Positions 8,984-15,647 of a DNA stretch of 50,820 bases are shown here, piece by piece. The DNA is from CAZKCI01 sp964584165 (GTDB taxonomy: Bacteria; Auribacterota; Erginobacteria; Erginobacterales; CAZKCI01). The position numbers and the translations under genes were made by a program. Position 1 is the stretch's first letter. Each line of letters begins with the position of its first letter. The stretch spans positions 1-50,820 of the forward strand of contig CAZOYW010000021.1 in NCBI GenBank assembly GCA_964584165.1. The letters are read 5' to 3'. A model generated the notes under the pieces. The model did not search any database. It was not told the origin of the DNA and saw only the letters and a program-made list of their open reading frames with translations.

Positions 8984-10945
8984 TCAGGAAACCCCTTTCC
9001 CCGACCCTAAGACCTCCCCCATGGTCCGCCCCAGGGCGTGGATGGTGAAGGGCTTGGCCAGGGCGGCGCGGAAGCCATAGCTCGCGTAGTCCGCCACGAT
9101 CGGGTCGTTGGAATAGCCGCTGGAGACCACGGCCCGGACATCCGGATCAAGCCGGCGCAGGACGGTGATCGCCTCCTTCCCCCCCATCCCCCCGGGGATG
9201 GTCAGGTCGACGACCACGGCGTCGAACGGGCGGCCGGCCGAGAGTTCCCGCGAGTACATCTCCACCCCTTCCCGGCCATCCCTGGCCCAGGCGCTGGAAT
9301 AGCCCAGACGCTCGAGCATCCGCCCGACCGCGGTCGCCACCAATTCCTCGTCGTCGATGAGGAGAACCCGGCCCCTCCCGGCGCGGGCCGCGGGGAGCGG
9401 CGCCTCCTCCGGAGGGGCGGCGTCCGGGGCGGCCGGAAGGTAAAAACTGAAGGTGGACCCCCGCCCGGGATGGGATTCGACGGTGAGGCGGCCGCTGTGG
9501 TTCTTGATGATCGAGTAGCAGACGGCCAGACCCAGCCCGGTCCCCCGGATCTTGGTGCTGAAGAAGGGGTCGAAGATGCTGCCCAGGATCTCGGGGGGAA
9601 TGCCGACGCCTTGATCGGAGACGGCGACCCGGACATAACGGCCCGGGGCGAGGAGCGGTTCGGCTCGCCGGTCGGAGACCACGCGGTTCTCGGCCTTGAC
9701 CCGAATCGCCCCCGCCCGGTCCATGGCCTGGACGGCGTTGAGGAGGAGGTTGTGGACGACCTGGGCGATCTGGCCGGAGTCGGCGGCGACCGGCCAGAGG
9801 TCGGGGGGCAACGCGAACTCGCAGGTCGCCGCCGAGCCCCGGAGGGCGAAGCGGGCGGTCTCCTCGAGAAGGGGGCCGAGATCGAAGGCCTTCTTGACCG
9901 GGGCGCCGCCCCGGGCGAAGGTGAGAAGCTGCCGGGTCAGATCCTGCGCCCGCAGGCATGCCTTCTCAGCCTGGGAGAGGACCGCATCGGCGTCCGCGGG
10001 CCCGAGCCGGGCCAACGAGATGTTGCCGAGGATGCCCATGAGCAGGTTGTTGAAATCGTGGGCGATCCCCCCAGCCAGCACGCCAAGCGACTCCAGCTTC
10101 TGGGCCTTGATCAGCTCCGCTTCCAGCCTCTTGTCGTAGGTGATGTCGCGGTTGATCCCGACCGAGCCGATCCGCGCGCCCGTCTGGTCGCGGAGGCAGG
10201 AAACGATGGCGGCGGCGGGCCGGACCTCCCCCCCGGCGGTGAGGAGGGGAACCTCCCCCCGCCACACCTTCCCCGCCTGGAGCGCCCGCGTGATCTCGGC
10301 GCTGATCTCATCCCCCCGCCCCGGGGGGTTCAGGGCGGAGGCGGGGAGGCCGACCAGCTCCACCCGGGCGCGGCCGAGGATCTTCTCCGCCGCGGGGTTC
10401 ACGTCGATGATTCGGCCGACGCGGTCGAAGACGAAGACCGCCTCCTCCATGGCGGTGTAGACCAGGGAGTGGCGCTTCAGGATGTCTTCCACTCGCCGCT
10501 GCTCGGTGACGTCGGCGGCGACGATGAGGACGCCATAACTCCCGTCCGGAAAGCGGATCCGGGTCTCGTTGAGGTCGAGGAAGCACTCCTTCCCGTTCCG
10601 GCGCGCATTCTTCACCACGTGGCGGAGATTCTCCCCCGCGAGGATGCGTTGGATATGCTCCCGGATCCGGGTGGGCGTGTCCGAGAGGGCGATCCGGTCA
10701 ATCGGGGAGCCGACCACCTCGTCCCGGGTATAGCCGAAGATGGAGCAAAAGGCGGGGTTGACGTCGAGCACGATCCCTTGCCGGCTGAGAAGCATGATCG
10801 AGGCGGGGGAGATCTCGAAGAGCGTCCGGTAGTCGCGGCTCCCGTCCGGCCGCTGGCGGCGGGAGCGGGAAGGCGGACGGGATTTCCCTGCCCGGCCCGC
10901 CGGGGGGCGGCGGGTTCTGGATTTGCGGGGAGGCATGACACGCAT
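8984..10945 (-). CDS. PAS-PAS-histidine kinase-REC hybrid sensor
   Basis: A 653-residue soluble hybrid kinase. Order: basic low-complexity N-terminus (1-35), PAS 1 (~40-150, FEISPASIMLLSRQGIVLDV), PAS 2 (~165-270, VFVFDRVGRIIDVNPAA), HisKA with H296 (GGIAHDFNNLL), HATPase_c (SDQGVGIPPE; GTGLGLAV) and a C-terminal receiver with D580 (VVVDLTIPGGMGG). This NtrB-like core with a terminal REC is typical of phosphorelay hybrids. No membrane segments are seen, so the PAS domains should sense an internal signal; no ligand residue is diagnostic. ATG at 10945, with an in-frame ATG three codons on. The stand-alone receiver at 8516-8881 follows on the same strand. Confidence 0.92.
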   Translation of the reverse strand: MRVMPPRKSRTRRPPAGRAGKSRPPSRSRRQRPDGSRDYRTLFEISPASIMLLSRQGIVLDVNPAFCSIFGYTRDEVVGSPIDRIALSDTPTRIREHIQRILAGENLRHVVKNARRNGKECFLDLNETRIRFPDGSYGVLIVAADVTEQRRVEDILKRHSLVYTAMEEAVFVFDRVGRIIDVNPAAEKILGRARVELVGLPASALNPPGRGDEISAEITRALQAGKVWRGEVPLLTAGGEVRPAAAIVSCLRDQTGARIGSVGINRDITYDKRLEAELIKAQKLESLGVLAGGIAHDFNNLLMGILGNISLARLGPADADAVLSQAEKACLRAQDLTRQLLTFARGGAPVKKAFDLGPLLEETARFALRGSAATCEFALPPDLWPVAADSGQIAQVVHNLLLNAVQAMDRAGAIRVKAENRVVSDRRAEPLLAPGRYVRVAVSDQGVGIPPEILGSIFDPFFSTKIRGTGLGLAVCYSIIKNHSGRLTVESHPGRGSTFSFYLPAAPDAAPPEEAPLPAARAGRGRVLLIDDEELVATAVGRMLERLGYSSAWARDGREGVEMYSRELSAGRPFDAVVVDLTIPGGMGGKEAITVLRRLDPDVRAVVSSGYSNDPIVADYASYGFRAALAKPFTIHALGRTMGEVLGSGKGVS

Positions 10946-11002
10946 CCGAGGGCCGCAATTATTATAACCTTTTCCGGAGGTTTGCGATAGGAGCCAGGAT
11001 CC

Positions 11003-11047
11003 TATAGGTCCAATAGGACCTATAGGACCAATAGGACCTATAAATCC
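11003..11047. repeat. Nonanucleotide TATAGGACC/AATAGGACC array
   Basis: Five 9-bp units in a row: TATAGGTCC, AATAGGACC, TATAGGACC, AATAGGACC, TATAAATCC. The units are partly self-complementary (GGACC/GGTCC). They lie between the divergent hybrid kinase and helicase genes and run up to the helicase promoter region. Confidence 0.8.
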
Positions 11048-11083
11048 GTCGGTTTTCGCGGAGAGCGGTGATATAGTGCCGCC

Positions 11084-12280
11084 ATGAGAGAAAAACCGAT
11101 CGAAAACGCGCCCGCCCCGACCGAGGGCGCGGACGCCTCCTTCGCCCGGCTGGGCTTGAGCCCGCGGGCGGTCGCGGCGGTGAACCGGATCGGCTTCTTA
11201 CGGCCGACCGAGATCCAGGTCCAGTTCGTCCCGGCTGCCTTGACCGGGCGCGACTGCGTGGGGCGGGCCAAGACCGGCACCGGGAAAACCGCCGCCTTCC
11301 TCCTCCCCATCTTCGAGCACTTCTTCCGCGGCGAGAAGATCCGGGCCCTCATCCTCGCCCCCACCCGGGAGCTCACGGAGCAGATCGTCGCCGAGTCAGC
11401 GAAACTCGCCGGCGACGGCCCGCCTCGGGCGGTGGCGGTGGTGGGGGGCAAGTCCATCGAGGCCCAGACCGAAAAGCTCCGCCGGGAGCCGGAGATCGTG
11501 GCCGCCACGCCGGGAAGGCTCCTCGACCTCTCGGGGCGCCGGGTCTTGAGCCTCCCCTCCTTCTCCATCGTCGTCCTGGACGAGGTCGACCGGATGTTCG
11601 ACATGGGCTTCCGCAAGGACATCCGGGAGATCCTGAACCGCTGCACCGGCCGGAAGCAGACCCTCTTCCTCTCCGCCACCCTCCCCGAGGAGATCATGCG
11701 CATGGCCAACCGCTTCCTCCACGACCCCATCGGGATCTCGGTGGTATCGGACGACGACCCCTCGGTGGGGACGCTCGACCAGCGCTACTTCGCCGTCGCC
11801 CCCAACCGGAAGCTCACCCTGCTCACGAAGCTCCTGGAGCGGGAGAAGCCGGAACTGGCCCTGATCTTCACCCGAACCAAGCGGGGGGCGGAGCGGCTGG
11901 GCCAGCACCTCCAGAAGCGGGGCTGGAAGGCCCTCTACATCCACGGGGACCTCCAGCAGAACCAGCGGGACCGGGCGGTGGCGGATTTCCGCAAGAAGAA
12001 GATCCCGATCCTGGTCGCCACCGACGTCATGGGGCGGGGAATCGACGTGGCGGGGATCTCCCACGTCATCAATTACGACGTCCCCGAGAATCCGGAGGAC
12101 TACCTCCACCGGGTCGGGCGGTCCGCCCGAATGGACGCTCCCGGCAAGGCCTTCACCTTCGTCATCCCGGACCAGGCGGAGCTCCTCACCGCGATCGAGA
12201 TCCTCCTCAACCGCGAGATCGCATCCGACTTCATCCCGGGGTGTGAGGATGACGGGAGCCCGGCGGAGCGGAGGCGATAA
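11084..12280 (+). CDS. DEAD-box-family ATP-dependent RNA helicase with DEVD motif II
   Basis: A 398-residue RNA helicase with only the two RecA-like domains. Motifs in order: Q motif region (FARLGLSPRAVAAVNRIGFLRPTEIQ split by F and GFLRPTEIQ), I (AKTGTGKT), Ia (PTRELTEQI), Ib (TPGRLLDL), II (VLDEVDRMF), III (SATLPEE), IV (IFTRTKRGAE), V (ATDVMGRGIDV), VI (HRVGRSAR). Motif II reads DEVD instead of DEAD, a minor variant. It lacks the long C-terminal tails of DeaD or DbpA; a role in rRNA or mRNA remodelling is inferred only. The ATG sits seven nt after a TGATATAGT extended -10-like box with no ribosome site, so the transcript may be leaderless. A GTTACG array follows the stop. Confidence 0.92.
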   Translation: MREKPIENAPAPTEGADASFARLGLSPRAVAAVNRIGFLRPTEIQVQFVPAALTGRDCVGRAKTGTGKTAAFLLPIFEHFFRGEKIRALILAPTRELTEQIVAESAKLAGDGPPRAVAVVGGKSIEAQTEKLRREPEIVAATPGRLLDLSGRRVLSLPSFSIVVLDEVDRMFDMGFRKDIREILNRCTGRKQTLFLSATLPEEIMRMANRFLHDPIGISVVSDDDPSVGTLDQRYFAVAPNRKLTLLTKLLEREKPELALIFTRTKRGAERLGQHLQKRGWKALYIHGDLQQNQRDRAVADFRKKKIPILVATDVMGRGIDVAGISHVINYDVPENPEDYLHRVGRSARMDAPGKAFTFVIPDQAELLTAIEILLNREIASDFIPGCEDDGSPAERRR

Positions 12281-12288
12281 CAACCAAA

Positions 12289-12394
12289 GGTTACGTAAGG
12301 TTACGTAAGGATACGTGAGGTTACGTGAGGTTGCGAATGGACGTCGCCCCCCCCCGTAACCTCACGTAACATTACGAAACCTCACGTAACCTCA
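12289..12394. repeat. Decanucleotide GTTACG array, inverted halves, copy 2
   Basis: Five 10-bp units (GGTTACGTAA, GGTTACGTAA, GGATACGTGA, GGTTACGTGA, GGTTGCGAAT), a C-rich spacer, then four reverse-complement units (GTAACCTCAC type). It fills the gap between convergent helicase and aminopeptidase genes, starting eight nt after one stop codon and containing the other (TGA, 12394-12392) in its last unit. Confidence 0.92.
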
Positions 12395-13483
12395 GTTCAA
12401 GGCTTTCAGCTCCGCGAGCTGAAACACCCCGCCTTTCTGGACGAGGACGCCGTCCAGGTAGACCTCGCCGTCGTTCATCAGCCGGATCATGTCCCAGTGG
12501 ATGGCGGAGCGGTTGCCGTTGTCGCAGATCTGGTAGGCCGCCCCGGCCGCCAGGTGCACCGAGCCCGCGATCTTCTCGTCGAAGAGGATGGAGTGCATGG
12601 GGCGGGTGATGGCGCGGTTGAGGCCGAAGGAGAACTCCCCCAGATAGCGGGCGCCCCCGTCTACGTCGAGGATGTCGTTCAGGTACTCGCCCCCCCGCTC
12701 GGCGGAGGCGGCGGCGATCTTCCCCTTCCTGAACTCGAGGGCGATCCCGGCGAAGATCTTGCCCTGGTAGACGGTGGGGGCGTTGAAGCGGATCTTCCCC
12801 TCGGCCGAGTTCTTGACCGGGGCGGTGTAGACCTCGCCGTCCGGCATGTTGCGCTTTCCGTCGCACTTGACCGCGGGCATCCCGGCGATCGAGAAGGCAA
12901 GGTCGGTGTCGGGGGCGAGGAGGCGCACCTCCCGGGTGCGGGCCAGCAGGCGCTTCAGGGCCTCCTGGCGCTCCGACTCCTTGGCCCAGTCCACGTTGCA
13001 GGCCCGGAAGTAGAAGTCCTCGAAGTCCTCGAAGGACATCCCCGCGTCCTGGGCCTGGGACTGGGTGGGGTAGCGGGTGATCACCCAGCGGGTGCGGTTC
13101 ACGCGCTCATCGAGGATGGGGCGGAGCAGGCGCTGGCGGGCGGAGAGGACCCGGGCCGGGACGGCGGCGAGGGCCTGGCTGTTGAGCGGCGAGCCGATCC
13201 CGATGTAGGCGTCGGCCGACTTCATGAAATCGAGCTCGTGCTGGGGGAAGTAGCCGAGCTGCTCGCGCCCGGCGCGGCGGAAGAAGTTGACGACGAGGTC
13301 GCTGTGGGAGTAGCTGAGGCGGACGTACTTCGCCCCCCGCTCCAGGCAGGCGGTCTGGACCTCCCGGACGAACTCGAGCGGCGTTCCGTCCGCCCAGTCC
13401 ACCATCACCACGTCCCCCTTCTTCACCTCGGCCGAGTATCCGGCCAGGATCCGCGCCAGCTTTTCCTGTCGAGGGTCTCTCAT
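12392..13483 (-). CDS. M29-family aminopeptidase (AmpS/AmpT/PepS type)
   Basis: A 363-residue metallopeptidase of family M29, removing N-terminal residues from peptides in the cytoplasm. Features: N-terminal domain ending near residue 170, then the catalytic domain with Glu in NMPDGEVYTAP, Glu in YLGEFSFGLN, and His/Asp in the HLAAGAA and SAIHWDMI regions that supply metal ligands in the family. Length and motif order match. ATG at 13483 follows AGGAAGGAAAAATA. The 15-bp arm that includes this ribosome site recurs inverted at 13570-13584. The stop codon lies inside the second GTTACG array. Confidence 0.9.
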   Translation of the reverse strand: MRDPRQEKLARILAGYSAEVKKGDVVMVDWADGTPLEFVREVQTACLERGAKYVRLSYSHSDLVVNFFRRAGREQLGYFPQHELDFMKSADAYIGIGSPLNSQALAAVPARVLSARQRLLRPILDERVNRTRWVITRYPTQSQAQDAGMSFEDFEDFYFRACNVDWAKESERQEALKRLLARTREVRLLAPDTDLAFSIAGMPAVKCDGKRNMPDGEVYTAPVKNSAEGKIRFNAPTVYQGKIFAGIALEFRKGKIAAASAERGGEYLNDILDVDGGARYLGEFSFGLNRAITRPMHSILFDEKIAGSVHLAAGAAYQICDNGNRSAIHWDMIRLMNDGEVYLDGVLVQKGGVFQLAELKALN

Positions 13484-13584
13484 TATTTTTCCTTCCTCTC
13501 GGGTGGGATAATTATTATGCTGATCCGGGAAGCATGAGCTGCACTCACGCGCCGCCCGATCATAGTAACGGAAGGAAAAATAAT
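13482..13584. repeat. Perfect 15-bp inverted repeat in aminopeptidase leader
   Basis: The arm ATTATTTTTCCTTCC at 13482-13496 is exactly inverted at 13570-13584, separated by 73 bp. The left arm contains the aminopeptidase ribosome site and part of its start codon, so pairing in the transcript would hide the translation start. It could also be the termini of a ~100-bp miniature element. There is no protein gene inside. Confidence 0.6.
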
Positions 13585-13662
13585 CTGAAGAGAAATGTTG
13601 GACCGCACTAAACGATGTCGATCCGGCAACGTGGCCGGGCGGTAATCATTGGAGGATCGACT

Positions 13663-13770
13663 ATGACCGCAGCGCATATCGTCCCCCTCCTCGCCGCGGT
13701 ATTCCTCTTCGTGGCCGTCCCGGCCACGTCCACCGGTTGTCCGGCGGGGCGATTTAATGCGCCCCGGTAG
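13663..13770 (+). CDS. Small secreted or leader peptide, possible truncated duplicate of the next gene
   Basis: A 35-codon frame with a good ribosome site (TTGGAGGATCG before ATG 13663) and a clear signal-peptide-like core (IVPLLAAVFLFVAVPA), ending at TAG 13768. Its ribosome site and first 25 codons resemble the start of the following gene (LLAAAALAAAVPAT after TTGGAGAAG), and the 50 bp upstream also share blocks such as TAAACGAT. It may be a decayed tandem copy. An 8-bp perfect hairpin (13710-13728) lies inside it. Function unknown. Confidence 0.45.
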   Translation: MTAAHIVPLLAAVFLFVAVPATSTGCPAGRFNAPR

Positions 13771-13864
13771 CGGCACGCCTCGCCGGCTCGGGCATCACCC
13801 TGTCGAGTGCGTTAAACGATTCCGCGACAGAGACGTTGTATAGATAAAATTGGAGAAGACTATC

Positions 13865-14248
13865 ATGATCCGATGGCATCTGATCGCACTGCTCGCGGCG
13901 GCGGCTCTGGCTGCCGCCGTCCCGGCTACCGGGAATGCCGCCCCCCCGGACCAGGTGTGGGTGGCCCCCCACACGCTCCCCAACGGCGTCGTCGTCCCCG
14001 GCTACTGGCGGACGACGGCCGCGCCCGGCTACGTCTGGGTGGAGGGGCGCACCGACGCCGAGGGGAGATGGATCCCCGGCCACTGGCGGCCGGAGGGCAA
14101 CCCCGCCCGGGCCAGGGTCTGGGAGGCCGGCTACTGGATGGACGGGGTCTGGCACCCCGGGCGGTGGATGACGCCCCGGGTCGGGAGAACCTACATCCCG
14201 GCTCACTACAACAACCGCGGGCGCTTCGTGCCGGGACACTGGCGCTAA
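13865..14248 (+). CDS. Small secreted protein with W-x-x-G-x-W-type repeats
   Basis: A 127-residue exported protein: signal peptide (residues ~1-25, ending near GNAA) then a short domain of repeated Gly/Trp/Tyr motifs, VVVPGYWRTTAAPGYVWVEG, RWIPGHWRPEG, VWEAGYWMDGVWHPG and RFVPGHWR. These fit the small periplasmic YXWXXGXW-repeat family of unknown function. ATG at 13865 follows TTGGAGAAGAC; an upstream in-frame TTG at 13850 is part of that ribosome site and is not used. A strong hairpin terminator starts on the stop codon. No neighbour indicates a role. Confidence 0.75.
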   Translation: MIRWHLIALLAAAALAAAVPATGNAAPPDQVWVAPHTLPNGVVVPGYWRTTAAPGYVWVEGRTDAEGRWIPGHWRPEGNPARARVWEAGYWMDGVWHPGRWMTPRVGRTYIPAHYNNRGRFVPGHWR

Positions 14249-14291
14249 AATTCGCCGGAGGGCGGCGACTGGCCGCCCTCCGGCGAATTTT
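14247..14291. terminator. Rho-independent terminator, probably bidirectional
   Basis: Perfect 20-bp arms (14247-14266 and 14272-14291) around the loop GACTG, with a G+C-rich core and AAAA/TTTT at the outer ends. It overlaps the stop codon of the secreted-protein gene and lies 16 bp from the stop of the convergent phosphoesterase gene, so it serves both. Confidence 0.88.
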
Positions 14292-14307
14292 ATAGGCGAC
14301 CCCCGGG

Positions 14308-15441
14308 CTAGTCCTGGAAGGTGATCTCCAGGAGCGCGATCTCGGGGTCGGCCCCCACCCGCGCCGCCGGCCCCCAGGTCCCCGCGCCGGAGGTCACGTA
14401 GACGAACGCCCCCCCCTCCCGGTAAAGCCCGTAGATCTTGCTGAAGAAGATCCGGACCACCCAGTTCCAGGGGAAGAGCTGCCCGCCGTGGGTGTGGCCG
14501 GAGAGGATCAGGTCGGCCCCGCCCGCCGCCGCCTCCGCCAGCGCCGGACTCGACGGCTGGTGGTCGACGACGATCAGGGGGGAGCGCTCGTCCCGCCCCG
14601 AGACGATCCCGGAGAGGGGCCGGCGCTCGCTCAGCCGCCAGCGGCGGGAGAGGTCGTCGCGGCCGGCCAGGTAGAGGCCGGGGACCGGCTGCGCCAACTC
14701 GTCCCGGAGGAGCGTCGCCCCCGCCCGGGCAAGGAGGGCGGCCGACCGCTCGGCGCCGCAGAGGTACTCGTGGTTGCCGAGCACGGCGTAGAGGCCGAGC
14801 GGCGGCTTGATCCCGGAGAGGTTGGCGACCAGGATCCGGGCGGTATCCTCCTCCAGTTCCACGTCCAGGACGTCCCCCCCGAGCACGACCAGGTCGGCGC
14901 GCAGCTCCTCCAGGCGCCGGAGTGTCCGGCGCAGGAAGGACTCCCCCCGCATCCCCCCCAGGTGCAGGTCGGAGAGAAAGGCGATCCGGAGCCGGGAGAG
15001 GCCGCCGACCGGTTTCGGGATCCGGAGCGGAACGGTGGTCACCCGGAGCCGGGAGGCGTTCCAGGCCCCGTAGCCGAGAAGGGCGGCGGCGAGGAGGGCG
15101 ATCAGGGCGGCGACCTGCCGTCGGCGGAGAAGGCGGACCTCCTTCGTCCCCGGGGGGAGGAAGGCGAAGCGGCGGTTCAGCACCCTGACCAGGTCGGCGA
15201 GGAGCGTGAGGAGGAAGAGATAGAGGACGGCGCCGATCCACCAGGAGCCGATCCGGGCGAGGAGAGGGCCGGCGGCGGGGAAGACCCGGGCGAGCACGTA
15301 GGCAGACATCAGGAAGAGCCCGGCGAGGAAGTAGGCGGAACGGACGGAGGCTCTCCGGGGCAGGATCGTCCAGCCCCGGGCGAGGACGTAGAAGTTGACC
15401 AGGGCGTAGAGGGACAGAACAACGCCGAGGAAGAGCGGCAT
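14308..15441 (-). CDS. Membrane-anchored calcineurin-like metallophosphoesterase
   Basis: A 377-residue protein of the YkuE/YaeI-like group. Four hydrophobic segments fill residues ~1-145, then the phosphoesterase domain has the dimetal motifs D-x-H (FLSDLHLGG), GD (LGGDVLD), GNHE (VLGNHEYLC), and GHTHGG (ILSGHTHGGQLFPW). The ending GAGTWGPAARVGADPEIALLEI is typical. Relatives cleave phosphodiesters or lipid pyrophosphates such as UDP-diacylglucosamine; the substrate here is not determined. The catalytic domain follows the membrane part directly, so it works at the membrane surface. ATG at 15441. Confidence 0.87.
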   Translation of the reverse strand: MPLFLGVVLSLYALVNFYVLARGWTILPRRASVRSAYFLAGLFLMSAYVLARVFPAAGPLLARIGSWWIGAVLYLFLLTLLADLVRVLNRRFAFLPPGTKEVRLLRRRQVAALIALLAAALLGYGAWNASRLRVTTVPLRIPKPVGGLSRLRIAFLSDLHLGGMRGESFLRRTLRRLEELRADLVVLGGDVLDVELEEDTARILVANLSGIKPPLGLYAVLGNHEYLCGAERSAALLARAGATLLRDELAQPVPGLYLAGRDDLSRRWRLSERRPLSGIVSGRDERSPLIVVDHQPSSPALAEAAAGGADLILSGHTHGGQLFPWNWVVRIFFSKIYGLYREGGAFVYVTSGAGTWGPAARVGADPEIALLEITFQD

Positions 15442-15502
15442 GTGTGTCTTCCGGGTGAGCGGGGATCGCGAACGTTCCGGATCTCTGAACCGGAATAAAT
15501 AA

Positions 15503-15641
15503 ATCCGAAACTCGAATTACGAAACCCGAAGCAATATCCGAATCCGAATGGCCCGCAAACCACCGGAGGCGGCGGGGCGCGGGTTTTCGGATTTCGGACT
15601 TAGGATTTGTCTCGGATTTCGATATTCGGATTTCGGATTTT
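15503..15641. repeat. Heptanucleotide ATCCGAA array, inverted halves
   Basis: The left half has 7-bp units ATCCGAA, ACTCGAA, TTACGAA, ACCCGAA then two looser copies. After a ~35-bp G+C-rich spacer the right half has reverse-complement units (TTTTCGG, ATTTCGG, ACTTAGG, ATTTGTC, a 4-bp remnant, ATTTCGA, TATTCGG, ATTTCGG, ATTTTAA). It ends seven bp from the stop codon of the molybdenum hydroxylase gene. No gene lies in the 206-bp gap. Confidence 0.82.
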
Positions 15642-15647
15642 AAGCCC

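Noticed and set aside
9038..10990. 650-codon plus-strand open frame opposite the PAS hybrid kinase
   Set aside because: It is the antisense shadow of a gene with clear PAS, HisKA, HATPase and REC motifs; its product is Gly/Asp/Val-rich low-complexity text. The same applies to the long frames at 15774-17942, 19680-21470, 35945-38452 and 41751-43652, which arise from high G+C at third codon positions.
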